Of a stretch of DNA of 64,000 nucleotides, positions 41,601-47,080 are shown piece by piece. How positions within the stretch are numbered: position 1 is the stretch's first letter; each line of letters opens with the position of its first letter. Where the stretch lies: NCBI RefSeq assembly GCF_050436995.1, contig NC_134747.1:2301501-2365500 (forward strand), read 5' to 3'. The DNA comes from Anticarsia gemmatalis (Eukaryota; Arthropoda; Insecta; Lepidoptera; Erebidae). A program made the translations under genes and the position numbers. The notes under the pieces are model-generated. The model had not been told where the DNA came from and ran no database searches. It was given only the letters and a program-made list of their open reading frames with translations.

Positions 41601-44326
41601 TGACAACTTACCTACAATTCTTTAAAGATAAATTTCTACGTGGTATTGGCTAGCATTGGCTATATCTATCGTTCATTCAATTTTCATATTTTACTTCTAG
41701 TACTCATATTTAATGTTTTGTTTGTTTCGGTTCTTGTAGACTCCGTTTGAAAAAAAAATTACATTAACTTCTTATGAAACATTCTGTACTTCAGTTCTGT
41801 TCCTTTTATATTCCCCTCCCTTACTATATTATATTGGTAATATAGTGATAAAATATTGTTACATGTTGTCGTAGTGAAGTGGTTATGGTGATGATCACGC
41901 CCTGGCTTGGTTATGGGGTTCATTCCCGAATGAAACAAATATGTTTACGACTTACAAATAGCTGTTCCGGATCTGATTGTATTTTGTGTCCGTAATATAC
42001 TCATGACACGAAACAAATTCTTATATTTTTTCATGTTTATTTTATAAGAAAAAAGTCTATCTATTTGTAATCTTTAGTTCCATAAAATTTTAACCCACTA
42101 TTAACCAATATTTTCTCCTTCCAGCGTTCCTCCTATGCAGTCGGCCGTTGATCGTGGTGAACATGCTGTGCAAGGAGACGCTGACGGCCGAGGACTGCGC
42201 CGTGCTGAGGAGCATAGCCAACATGGCCGAGACCAGCAAGATACAACTGGTCTTCATCGGAGAGTTCAGAAACAGGAATAATGTGCAATGTGAGTAAAAC
42301 ATTGTTTGATTATTTTTATATATTTATTTTACTTTTTCGAACATAAATTAAGAAAGAAAGAAGAATGCAGTGAAGAAGAAAATTTGAAAGACTGACCACC
42401 ATCCATGGTAATATTATTAGATCGGGGAAAAAGTCGTTTCGCATTATAGTATGTACGAACTTGTAATAAAATCTCTTTGGCTTCAAGAATCACAAATGAG
42501 TACCCGGTTAATTAAGTTTCTTTGAGTGAGCTCTTTCAGTGGGGTACCTAAATATCGAGCTTTTTTGTGTAGAGAAAAGATTTTATTACAATATTTATAC
42601 GTATATTCATACATACTATAATGCGAAAAGACTTTTTCCTCGACCTAATATAATGGTGAAAATCGGTCTGTCGGTTAACGTCTTAACTGCCCAACTGATA
42701 GTAATGAACTATAGCATGGTGATAATTAAAAACTCGAGCTCATACGTAAGGCTGATATCTTTTTCTTATTCCTAATTTTAATGCGCTAAAAAGAAAATAT
42801 CTGATTAGCTTGATTTGCCAGATGAAGTACTCTACACTAGTCTACAAGCAAACAAAGTGTCGGGCAGAAGCCTAAAATGGAATAATTTAAGATACATTCT
42901 ACAACTTGAAATAAAAACTCACACAAGGTCTAGAACATTTCCACATTACATGACTATACAGGGACACTCGTATGTGTTCATAACAGTTCAAATGCCATCT
43001 AATATTTATATTTAGCGTCAAGGACTAACGCAGGTTAATTTGTAGGTGACGTAATGACGTCAGGCCTACGTCATAATCTGTGTTTATCTTTTAGGGTATT
43101 GCATATAAGTAATTAATTTAATATAATCCGCTACTTGGACTGCTATGAGCCATCTTTCGGAATGAAAGAGGGTCAGACTTTAAGTTATGTTAACTAGTAC
43201 GGGATGAGGACATTTTCTTTCAACACCTGGCTGAGATATTTCATCAAAATAGTTCTTGAAAGAGTGTAACATTCTCAACCACTTAGCTAGTGTAGTGGAT
43301 TCAAGGCCTCATGCCTCCCTCATTTCAGGAGGAGACTGTTTCCTAGCAGTGAAATAATAATAGGTTAAATTTATTTATTACCTATGAGTGTATTTCAAGA
43401 TGTATGTAAGAGAATGAAGAAGGAACTTTGTAGTGGCAATTGGCGTTCTTTAATCCCTGCCTACCTGCATATTATACCCATATATACCTACCGTGTATGG
43501 GAAAAGGCTTGAATGTATGTATGCATTTATGATTGTGTGAAGTGCAGCCCACAACTTTTATATACGGAACTTGTGAGTTCCGGTCAAATAAATAGTATAA
43601 ATGGTATGTAATCAGAAATCCTTAACGACAATCAAAGGCAACAATGTAAGCGACTAAATAGGATTAGATATACAAATGTACGTTATCGTTCAAACAGTTC
43701 ATGTTCTTATCAATCAGGTGTTTATCTCTATAAAGACATTCTTTTATCAAAGGTATTTTTGTTTGAAGTTGTTAAAGAAAGTAGGATGGTAACAACGGAT
43801 TTGATTTTGTAAAATGTTTTTATTGTTTGTCAATGATTTGGTAGAATAAATCGTACGCACCATTATGACTCTAGAAATAAAATCGCAATGTTCAATATCT
43901 GAAATCATAAATACATACGCGTATCACGCGATTTTTCCATAGAGTGAGGGCAGAGACCAAATAACGCCACTTGGTACGATCCTTACATACTTCCCTTGCC
44001 TCATTGCTCCCCTTTCTTCATTCCCTTGTCATACAGGACCGTACTAGTTTGTAATAAAAATACTTATTCAATCCATTATTCCTTTTCCAGCATTCAAGAC
44101 ATGTCAATCAGTACTGAACGAGGACATCATCACGACGGTAGACGTGACAGCTACAGGCCAAAGCAGCATCCTTTGTCCCGGCATGTTGGACAGTACGAAC
44201 TTCAACGGACACTCCGGCGCCATCAAAACAGGACTCAGTCATCTCGCTATCCCTCGAGGCTGGTCCTGGGGTGGCCCTGCCTCCCCCTACTGCCCAATAT
44301 GGGCCGAAATTAAAGTCCCAGATTGA
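5326..44326 (+). CDS. EEPD1: endonuclease/exonuclease/phosphatase family domain-containing protein 1 (EEPD1) orthologue, six exons
   Basis: Joined exons 5326-5602, 9602-10280, 12367-12516, 23707-23867, 42125-42289 and 44091-44326 give 555 residues, close to the 569 of human EEPD1, with every junction in frame. The N terminus MGQSPS fits the N-myristoylation pattern; the human protein also begins MG. Two helix-hairpin-helix modules follow: residues about 48-107 (NTATEEQLMTLPG) and about 137-195 (YRNKKGPFKSLDDL). The EEP domain starts near residue 280 with SWNL and PGVREVVC. Known vertebrate roles are 5' end resection at stressed replication forks and a membrane-linked role in cholesterol efflux. 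In this copy several EEP signature residues differ: the QE glutamate is Asp327, the NLH histidine is Leu437, GDF is GEF (Glu469), and the final catalytic histidine is Tyr544; Asn293 is kept. Nuclease activity is therefore doubtful. An in-frame GTG at 5311 is not the start in a eukaryote. Confidence 0.92.
6053..6725. mobile_element. probable MITE with subterminal repeats, about 0.67 kb
   Basis: The left end contains CCTCTCGAGCGCCCCACGT and a second unit around AAGCGTCCAGGCCA. The right end on the complementary strand contains CCTCTCAAGCGCCCGGCCAC and then AAGCGTCCCGCCACCG. Two related units at each end in inverted order suggest an inserted DNA element in EEPD1 intron 1. Target duplications could not be fixed by eye. 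Confidence 0.45.
7256..7357. mobile_element. fold-back MITE, family M1, decayed copy
   Basis: Begins CCCCCGGTTTCTGAGGTAC and runs through TTTAGCAGTAGTTTATCTAT; the right arm survives only as CAGAAACCTGGG. It shares its sequence with the copies at 10317, 12732, 18976, 27123 and 34043. Confidence 0.7.
7962..8254 (+). repeat. dispersed lepidopteran repeat, family R1 (RTE/Helitron-like), copy 1
   Basis: Runs from TATACTAATATTATAAAGC through a GTTT microsatellite (about 7990-8035) and GCGCTAATCTCAGGAACTA to GAAGTTGCGCGGGTCAGCTA. Copies lie at 15742-16001, 22755-23003 and 30697-30860. The class (RTE 3' end or non-autonomous Helitron) is not certain from sequence alone. Confidence 0.75.
8671..8850. 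repeat. degenerate dispersed repeat
   Basis: CTAGCAGCCGCCTGTGACATT, then a segment with TTACTCCCTACTGGGCC and TTAGTAGTTTCCGCTGTGTC, resembles the decayed CCCGCG-type repeats of this window. No termini can be fixed. Confidence 0.35.
9602..10280 (+). CDS. EEPD1: EEPD1 coding exon 2
   Basis: Preceded by a pyrimidine tract and TTTCAG; followed by GTGAGT in phase 2. It completes the first helix-hairpin-helix module (GIGAEKLELL), holds the whole second one, a Ser/Thr/Pro-rich linker, and the start of the EEP domain with SWNL and NNPGVREVVC-like residues. Confidence 0.92.
10317..10376. mobile_element. minimal fold-back MITE, family M1
   Basis: A 60-bp near-perfect palindrome: CCCCCGGTTTCTGAGATACA pairs with its complement ending ACTCAGAAACCGGG, almost no loop. 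It is an internally deleted M1 copy only 36 bp after the EEPD1 exon 2 donor, so it is transcribed into the start of intron 2. Confidence 0.8.
10393..10632 (+). mobile_element. 5S-rRNA-like SINE, copy 1
   Basis: The head has CTCATCGCTCGTTAACCGAT then GGGTAAAGCAACCTTGGCGC and GGACATTCCAAAGATGGGTG. In order and spacing this matches the internal part of 5S rRNA (GTTAAGCAAC, GGCGCGGTCA, TGGATGGGTGACC). The tail (AAGTCGTTCTCGGTTG ... TGACCACTAACCATACGACA) is shared with 33511-33761. Confidence 0.65.
11536..11644 (+). ncRNA. long imperfect hairpin in EEPD1 intron 2 (microRNA-precursor-like or MITE)
   Basis: The left arm, 11536-11575, begins CTCTGAATATAGCTATAAGC; the right arm, 11604-11644, read on the other strand begins CTCTGAATGTAGCAACAAGC. 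The arms pair over about 40 bases with scattered mismatches and a loop of about 28 bases. Size and shape suit a pri-microRNA hairpin on either strand. A small DNA transposon with long inverted repeats is the alternative. No known microRNA was recognised. Confidence 0.35.
12367..12516 (+). CDS. EEPD1: EEPD1 coding exon 3
   Basis: Acceptor TTCCCAG, donor GTAGGA, phase 2 at both ends. It encodes LIAVQDVLEEAAL, matching the LLAVQELLDREAL segment of human EEPD1 but with Asp in place of the metal-binding Glu. A W-containing strand follows. Confidence 0.9.
12732..12861. mobile_element. fold-back MITE, family M1
   Basis: The left arm CCCCCTGTTTTTGAGGTACA and the right arm CGCTAAATGTACTCAGTAAC plus CGGGG are inverted repeats; the middle carries GCGCTATTGAATAGATAAAC. 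Lies in EEPD1 intron 3, 215 bp after exon 3. Confidence 0.75.
15568..15668 (-). repeat. LINE 3' fragment, family L2
   Basis: TAGGCAGAGACTAAAGAACG through ATCCATACATCTTGTCATAC is the reverse of the L2 consensus (TGTATGGATG ... TCTGCCTACCCCTATGGGA). Relatives lie at 17286, 22645, 31588, 39285, 39830, 43399, 43917 and 46262. Confidence 0.6.
15742..16001 (-). repeat. dispersed repeat family R1, copy 2
   Basis: Begins CTAGCTGACCCGCGCAACTT and ends with an AAAC microsatellite and CTTCAGCTTTATAATATTAA; the reverse complement of the copy at 7962-8254. Confidence 0.75.
16178..16206. repeat. TGTA microsatellite
   Basis: About six tandem units of TGTA/ATGT in intron 3 of EEPD1. Confidence 0.8.
16337..16382. 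repeat. ATTT/ATTTT low-complexity tract
   Basis: Tandem TTTA/TTTTA units followed by GTACTTTTACAATTTACCTT, a sequence also present at 32240-32290 (GTACTTTTACAATTTATCTT). The pair marks a further dispersed LINE tail family. Confidence 0.5.
17286..17393 (-). repeat. LINE 3' fragment, family L2
   Basis: TTTTTCCCATAGGGATAAGC AGAGACC through CATCCATACATCTTGTGATA in reverse orientation; same family as 15568-15668. Confidence 0.6.
17914..18085 (+). repeat. degenerate dispersed repeat (CR1/RTE tail type)
   Basis: CTAGCTTTACGCAACGAGGA, then CCCCGTGGGGAAAATTTCC, GCTAAGGAATCTGTTCC and CCAGTAGTTTTGGCTATTG followed by CAGTCAGTCACTCAGT. This order of blocks is typical of lepidopteran LINE tails, ending in a short tandem repeat. 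Confidence 0.5.
18976..19198. mobile_element. fold-back MITE, family M1, interrupted by a LINE fragment
   Basis: The left arm CCCCCGTTTCTGAGGTACAT and the right arm ending CCTCAGAAACCGGGGG are inverted repeats with the usual ATTCAATAGCG / CGCTATTGAAT inner part. The loop has been split by the insert at 19048-19144. Confidence 0.85.
19048..19144 (+). mobile_element. 5'-truncated LINE (family L1) inserted in a MITE, with TSD
   Basis: The insert starts AAGGCTGGGCAAGGCCTAAC, passes CTTGCCCAGCAGTGGGACA and ends in a TTTA tandem tail. It is flanked by TTTAACGC at 19040-19047 and 19145-19152, a target-site duplication as expected of target-primed retrotransposition. Confidence 0.8.
20268..20400 (-). 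repeat. tRNA-derived SINE fragment
   Basis: On the minus strand the segment reads GCAGAAGTCTCGGGTTCGAT, a tRNA-like box B (GGTTCGATTC), followed by AGTCGAGCAAAGTGCTATGG. Related fragments lie at 33322-33395 and 35398-35508. Confidence 0.6.
21055..21175 (-). repeat. LINE 3' fragment (CR1/Jockey type), family L3
   Basis: Contains TGCATCCGGCGACACTAGAAGCCGACTCC in two adjoining blocks and AGTCGCTCCATGTAAAATAC. On the minus strand it reads the GGATGCAGCTGAATACCAGT stretch familiar from lepidopteran LINE tails. A partner lies at 28795-28885. Confidence 0.5.
22219..22285 (+). repeat. LINE 3' fragment, family L1
   Basis: GGCCTAACCCCTCCCTCATA, GGAGGAGATCC and CTTGCCCAGCAGTGGAACAT, ending in TTTAAATTT. 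It abuts an inverted fragment (22286-22480), so two 3' ends face each other. Confidence 0.75.
22286..22480 (-). repeat. LINE 3' fragment, family L1, inverted partner
   Basis: Minus-strand copy with TTGGAGCCCATCACGCTG, GACTTTGCATCTCTTC and GATGTTTTTCCTTCACCGTC, the more 5' part of the L1 tail. Strongly diverged. Confidence 0.55.
22645..22745 (+). repeat. LINE 3' fragment, family L2
   Basis: TGTATGACCAGATGTATTGA, AAGCACGGGAAGTTTGTAAA and TTACACCTATGAGAAAC match the L2 order. It lies directly before R1 copy 3. Confidence 0.5.
22755..23003 (+). repeat. dispersed repeat family R1, copy 3
   Basis: TATACTAATATTATAAAGCT through GCGCTAATCTCAGGAACTAC to GAAGTTGCGCGGGTCAGCTA; same order as copy 1 but with a short GTTT tract. 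Confidence 0.75.
23707..23867 (+). CDS. EEPD1: EEPD1 coding exon 4
   Basis: Acceptor TTCCAG, donor GTAAGA, phase 1 at the 3' end. It encodes QQLGFIYDSVNKG, matching the GFLWD segment of the human EEP domain, then an acidic stretch that is poorly conserved. It is GC-rich compared with the surrounding introns. Confidence 0.87.
23989..24033. repeat. CT/GA hairpin in EEPD1 intron 4
   Basis: CTCTCTCTCCTCCCAGCT pairs with AGCTAGGAGGAGAGAGAG across a tiny loop. It begins about 120 bp after the exon 4 donor. Confidence 0.6.
25292..25465 (-). repeat. LINE 3' fragment, family L1
   Basis: The best-preserved L1 tail: on the minus strand GTGGTGGACTCAAGGCCTAA, CCTCCCTCATTACGGGAGG, CTTGCCCAGCAGTGGGACAG, then TAATGGGTTAAATTT. 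Confidence 0.8.
25750..25925 (+). mobile_element. 5S-rRNA-like SINE / LINE-tail composite, copy 2 (diverged)
   Basis: GTTAAGCTACGCTTGCTGAG, GGATGGATGACCACATTTTG and AGGTCCCGGCTGTCATTTTC correspond to the same blocks as at 10393 and 33511, with a different spacer. Confidence 0.55.
26365..26620 (-). repeat. degenerate LINE 3' fragment, family L1
   Basis: ATAGCCCACTGTCGGGCAAA and GGCCTAGTGCGGGGTAGGAC followed by a TTTTCTCAAGGTATTTTCCT block keep the L1 order but are much mutated. Confidence 0.45.
27123..27237. mobile_element. fold-back MITE, family M1
   Basis: The left arm CCCCCGGTTTCTGAGTATAT and the right arm TTAGAAACTGGGGG are inverted repeats with GATAAACTACCGTTAAGTG inside; flanked by TTAC and GTTA. 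Confidence 0.8.
28109..28146. repeat. AT-rich hairpin
   Basis: ATTATATCTCTCTCTTATTT pairs with AAAAGAAAGATATAAT. A short palindrome in the 18-kb intron of EEPD1. Confidence 0.4.
28320..28560 (+). other. GC- and CpG-rich island in EEPD1 intron 4
   Basis: Overlapping short open frames on both strands come from a local rise in GC (CCCGTCGTTCTCCCGCTCC, GTGGAGTCGCGTGCGTTCAC). No protein is recognised. It could be an internal promoter with an alternative first exon, or part of an unrecognised transposon. Confidence 0.25.
28795..28885 (+). repeat. LINE 3' fragment, family L3
   Basis: GGAAGCCGACTCCAACATAG and CAGATGTAGCTGTATATCAG TATTTTACA match the fragment at 21055-21175. Confidence 0.5.
29393..29544 (+). 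repeat. LINE 3' fragment, family L1
   Basis: GTGAAGGAAAACATCGTGAG, CAACCCGCACTTGGCCAGCG, GTGGTGGACTCAAGGCCTAA and CCTCCCCCTCGTTCGTCAGG. The tail breaks off at CCCTTGC and is replaced by the palindrome at 29556-29649. Confidence 0.8.
29556..29649. repeat. near-perfect inverted repeat with poly-T/poly-A arms
   Basis: AATCATTTTTAAATTGACAG plus CATTTTT at the left is matched base for base by its complement at 29613-29649. The centre, AATAACCCATATCTGTCCC, is an inverted L1 tail end (GGGACAGATATGGGTTA on the minus strand). Confidence 0.85.
30697..30860 (-). repeat. dispersed repeat family R1, copy 4 (internally deleted)
   Basis: CTAGCTGACCCGCGCAACTT is followed directly by GGTCGTAGCGTGATGATAT, missing the segment between these in copy 2; it ends CTTGAACTTTATAATATTA. 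Confidence 0.7.
31588..31650 (+). repeat. LINE 3' fragment, family L2
   Basis: ACTCTGCCTACCCCTATGGG AAGAAGGCGTGAT followed by TATGTATGTA, the extreme 3' end of L2. Confidence 0.6.
33322..33395 (-). repeat. tRNA-derived SINE fragment
   Basis: The minus strand reads CTCTGCGGCGAGGTCAGTAG (box A region) and GGTGTCGGGTTCGAATCCCA (box B), the internal promoter order of a tRNA-derived SINE. Confidence 0.6.
33511..33761 (+). mobile_element. 5S-rRNA-like SINE, copy 3 (best preserved)
   Basis: GCTCACCGGTCGGTAAACGA, GTTAAGCAACTCTTGGCGCG, GTCATTCCATAGATGGATGA and CCGCATAGTGG follow the 5S rRNA order. The body has GTGCTTCGGAGGACACGTAA and GTCGGTCCCGGCTGTTATC, and the tail TTGACCACTAACAATACGAC. Confidence 0.7.
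34043..34157. mobile_element. fold-back MITE, family M1 (most intact copy)
   Basis: Arms CCCCCGGTTTCTGAGTACAT / ATGTACTTAGAAACCGGGGG with inner ATTCAATAGCGTTAAAAC and GCGCTATTGAATGGATAAAC; flanked by CCAA and TAAG. Confidence 0.85.
35398..35508 (-). repeat. tRNA-derived SINE fragment
   Basis: The minus strand reads GTGTATCCGCCTGCTGATCA, TGAAGTCTCAGGTTCGGTTT and CTGGGTCCGGCAAAGTACTA, a standard lepidopteran tRNA-derived SINE layout. Confidence 0.65.
37815..37875. promoter_or_regulatory. three direct TGTCGGCGA motifs
   Basis: TGTCGGCGA occurs at 37815-37823, 37846-37854 and 37867-37875, in a GC-rich patch of EEPD1 intron 4. The spacings are 31 and 21 bp. No factor is assigned. Confidence 0.3.
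38046..38135 (+). repeat. LINE 3' fragment, family L1
   Basis: AACCCGCACTTGGCCATCGT, GGTGGACTCATAGCGTAACC and CTTGCTCAGCAGTAGGACAG; an internal deletion removes the GGGAGGAGA block. Confidence 0.7.
38981..39189 (+). repeat. RTE-like LINE tail
   Basis: CTAGCTTTTACCCGCGACTT, CGTTCGCCATCTGAATTTCC, GGGTAAAAAGTAACCTATGT, CATGCTAATTGGTTCAGTAG and a CAGA tandem before TTTATAATATTAGTATGGAT. This is the widespread insect RTE-type 3' tail. Confidence 0.7.
39285..39325 (+). repeat. LINE 3' fragment, family L2
   Basis: CTATACCCCCATGGGAAAAA GGCGTGAAG followed by TATGTATGTA. Confidence 0.5.
39830..39905 (-). repeat. LINE 3' fragment, family L2
   Basis: CACGTTTTCCCCATAGGGTT AGGCAGAGACCAGAGCACGC, then TGCGATCCTT; L2 in reverse. 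Confidence 0.55.
41868..41965 (+). repeat. tRNA-like SINE fragment
   Basis: GTCGTAGTGAAGTGGTTATG (box A-like) and GGGGTTCATTCCCGAATGAA (box B-like), with a tail of AAATAGCTGTTCCGGATCTG. Much diverged; lies 160 bp before EEPD1 exon 5. Confidence 0.45.
42125..42289 (+). CDS. EEPD1: EEPD1 coding exon 5
   Basis: Acceptor CTTCCAG, donor GTGAGT, phase 1. It encodes RPLIVVNMLC, aligned with the human LTLVNLHL strand but lacking the histidine, and LVFIGEF, aligned with VIILGDF but with Glu for Asp. The loop between these strands is shorter than in the human protein. Confidence 0.88.
43262..43375 (+). repeat. LINE 3' fragment, family L1 (diverged)
   Basis: GTGTAGTGGATTCAAGGCCT, CATGCCTCCCTCATTTCAGG, AGGAGACTGTTTCCTAGCAG and a final GGTTAAATTTATTTA. 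Confidence 0.6.
43399..43528 (+). repeat. LINE 3' fragment, family L2
   Basis: GATGTATGTAAGAGAATGAA, ATTGGCGTTCTTTAATCCCT, GCCTACC and GTATGGGAAAAGGCTTGAAT. Confidence 0.5.
43917..44045 (-). repeat. LINE 3' fragment, family L2
   Basis: ACGCGATTTTTCCATAGAGT, GGGCAGAGACCAAATAACGC, CACTTGGTACGATCCTTACA and CTTGTCATACAGGACCG. It ends about 45 bp before EEPD1 exon 6. Confidence 0.6.
44091..44326 (+). CDS. EEPD1: EEPD1 coding exon 6 with stop
   Basis: Acceptor TTTTCCAG; stop TGA at 44324-44326. The C terminus reads GWSWGGPASPYCPIWAEI, aligned with human NWSWGGVASEHCPVLAEF. The catalytic histidine position is tyrosine (Tyr544). Confidence 0.92.
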
Positions 44327-44869
44327 CAAACATATACAATATACTATGGTAATAACAAAAATCTAGCTATTTTAACCCACTCGGCTGTCCTAATCCTCAT
44401 ACAATACGTGGTGTTACTACACTTTTAATTCAACTGACAGGCGGCCATCTTAACCTAATGTCAAAGTTGGCGCCAATTTTACTTGTCAATTTTAAGGTGT
44501 CAAATGTTTGTATGTATTTTATTTATGAATTTTAGTATGTAATTGAATTACCCGGAGTTGTGTCATGTTTTAATCGGTGTTAAGGATATTTAAATGGATT
44601 CGGAATGGAATTTAGCGTATCGGAATTTTTATTTATTAAGTAAATTATTTATATTAACGAATTTTAAATGAAGACTTGCTATAATGTATACTTATTGCAG
44701 TAAAAATAGCTTAAATGAGTGAATGTTTATCTGAATTAGTATCAGTAATAAATCGTCTTGTTTAGAAAATTCGAGGATCATCAATTATCATATTTATTTC
44801 TGCATGATGGCAATACTACCATTTCCTTAACCTTATGTATAAAAATTTAATTGTAATATATTTTATGTA

Positions 44870-44875
44870 AATAAA
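44870..44875 (+). terminator. EEPD1: candidate EEPD1 polyadenylation signal
   Basis: AATAAA in a stretch of unique AT-rich sequence 545 bp after the EEPD1 stop, followed by a T/G-rich segment (GTAGTCTTTGCGGGGC). An alternative AATAAA lies at 44747-44752. Which one is used cannot be told without transcripts. Confidence 0.4.
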
Positions 44876-45110
44876 CGTAGTCTTTGCGGGGCATAGACTG
44901 AAAGCGTGCTTTTAACTATAAGTAGGTAGATAAACATTTTCTTCGTATTTTTCAAAATTCAACGGTAATTTTTATGAAAATCATATTTAAATTATGAATT
45001 GTAATAGTGTGGGTCAATTTTAATATTTTTCATTTTGTTTGAAATACCGAAACAACGTACCTGAGTGGTTTTTCTTGTAGCGGTAACATTAAATATAATA
45101 ATTAATGCCT

Positions 45111-45188
45111 TTAACACGTTCGCTGCCCCTGACGCGTATGTGCGTTTTGTAGAACGCACATACGCGTCGCGGGCAGGGAACGTGTTAA
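45111..45188. mobile_element. TTAA-ended hairpin, probable piggyBac-type MITE
   Basis: TTAACACGTTCGCTGCCC at the left pairs with GGGCAGGGAACGTGTTAA at the right, and the inner GACGCGTATGTGCGTT with AACGCACATACGCGTC, giving about 37-bp arms with a few mismatches and a tiny loop. Both ends are TTAA, the target and duplication of piggyBac-superfamily elements. Confidence 0.6.
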
Positions 45189-46129
45189 TAAGGTTAATGT
45201 ATTGTAAAAATCTGTATTTTGCTGCATTGTGATCCGAATAAGTAGTAAGCTGTACATTTTCTTATGAAATTAAATATATTTAGTGAAAATTATGAAATTG
45301 AACGCCAAGAATATAACAACTTTTCGATATAATTTTATGTAGTAAAGTAAAACTGTAATGATATGTGCCTATGACATGAAAAGTAACAATAACTAAGAAT
45401 TTCAAAAAAATGCTTGTTCTTTTAAACTTGATGAAACATCGGCATTATTAAATTGAAATATTGCGGATTTAAATTCACTCTGCAATAATAATCTGAAGTA
45501 TTTTCCATAATAATACGGTGTGAAGGAATTTTAATGTGTGGAACTAATATCCTTACCAATAGTTAGTCGGTGCTATCAAATTGATCGCTTTCTCAACCTT
45601 CAAACTATTACGCTTGCTACATAAAATTATGGCGATTCAAATAAAAAAAATAAAATTATAATATAAATAAAAAAAATCTACTTAATATTTTTATATTAAA
45701 GTGATTTTGATCTCGTTATAGTAAAAATATATTTCTTCAATAGATCCTTCGATTCCAGTTTCGCAATAGTGTTTGCTTATATTTGTGTTCCTATCTCGTA
45801 AACGGCTGAACCTATTCCAATCTTTAATAATAAAATATGTAGCTACTCTATTTTTTTAATGAAGTTAAGTAGAGGGTGTTCTTAAATTTTTTTTTCTATA
45901 TTTATTTACTTTCGGGTATTTAAGGGGTTTATAACACGACTACAACCAGATTCCACGAATGTCCAAATTTTATCAATTTTGTGATATAAGTGATATGTTT
46001 TTATTTTGTGGTATTATCTGCATAGCAAATGTTTATTACACGGTGTAAATTATTGATGAATTTTAAAATAAATTATTTAAATTATGAAGTTTGTATTTTA
46101 TTTAAAAGTCATGCCTATTCTCTTACCAT

Positions 46130-46245
46130 ACTGCAAACTGTTGGACCTAATCACTTCCTCATTTCGTTAGGATACCTCCTCCTAGAATAGGAGAGAAGTT
46201 AAGCCTTGAATCAACCACGCTGGTCGCATGCTGGTTAGGAATTAT
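46130..46245 (-). repeat. degenerate LINE 3' fragment, family L1
   Basis: TCATTTCGTTAGGATACCTC, AAGTTAAGCCTTGAATCAAC and CACGCTGGTCGCATGCTGG are the reverse of the L1 order. Confidence 0.5.
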
Positions 46246-46261
46246 GAATTACATAAAGCAT

Positions 46262-46385
46262 TCCCTGTATGACAAGATGTATGGACGTGAATAAGGCAAG
46301 GTAAGTTTGTTAGGATTGCCCCAAGTGACGATCTTTGGTCTCTGCTTACTCCTATGAGAAAAAAGCGTGGTTAGATGTACGTATG
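46262..46385 (+). repeat. LINE 3' fragment, family L2
   Basis: ATTCCCTGTATGACAAGATG, TATGGACGTGAATAAGGCAA, TTTGGTCTCTGCTTACTCCT and ATGAGAAAAAAGCGTGG. Confidence 0.6.
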
Positions 46386-46825
46386 TTACCTGATTATATT
46401 AGTAGATGAGATGACATTCTTCCAAAAAGTCCAAATATAACTCTCATTTCAGTTGCCAAAATCAGCTGTATAGATTTCAAAAAAAATGTCTACCAAATAA
46501 AATTTCGTAATGTGCTTGTGTTTAGCTTACAGACGACCCAAATCTTTATGTTTATTTGATTATATTATACTAAGATTCTTCACAAGCCAGACTTACGTAC
46601 TACTCTTGCTATGGCGTAACAGTACGAGAAAATTATGTCCAGCAATTTTCAGAAAATGCTTCAAAAATGATCGCAAAAGAGATCACAATGAATAATTAAT
46701 GAACAAACAATTTTAATATTTCTTACTGTCAAATTGACATTTGTCAAAAATATAATTTATTTACACTTTACAAAGCGATTGTTTAACTCGTATTTTTATA
46801 AAAGAAGGGAAGAAAATATTTTAAC

Positions 46826-47080
46826 ATGTCGACACAAAGAATGGAAGCTATGTTATTCGACTATGGGACGACTAACAGGACTGATTACCGTTTTGGTGAG
46901 ATCAAAGCTCCTGTGTTTACGGTGTACAAGGAGAAGGCGACTTGTACGCGGATATATCCTCCACCGTTGAAAGACATACATACCTTATGCAATTGGAAAG
47001 GCGGTGGTATCCCTTTTAATTTGTTGCATAAGCCAAGGCCGATTATTGATACTGATCCTACGAAAGTACAGCAACCTTAT
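46826..47080 (+). CDS. unnamed gene, exon 1
   Basis: ATG at 46826 opens an 85-codon exon ended by GTGAGT in phase 0. An internal ATG five codons later is a possible alternative start. Confidence 0.75.

Larger units (their letters stand above)
44876..46825. other. intergenic spacer between EEPD1 and the next gene
   Basis: AT-rich, no exon seen. It holds the TTAA hairpin at 45111-45188 and LINE fragments at 46130-46245 and 46262-46385. The last 100 bp before the ATG at 46826 should contain the promoter and 5' UTR of the next gene; no clear TATA box or initiator was identified. Confidence 0.4.

Noticed and set aside
42539..43015. Two short open frames between EEPD1 exons 5 and 6
   Set aside because: AT-rich random composition, no domain, and neither joins the EEPD1 frame.
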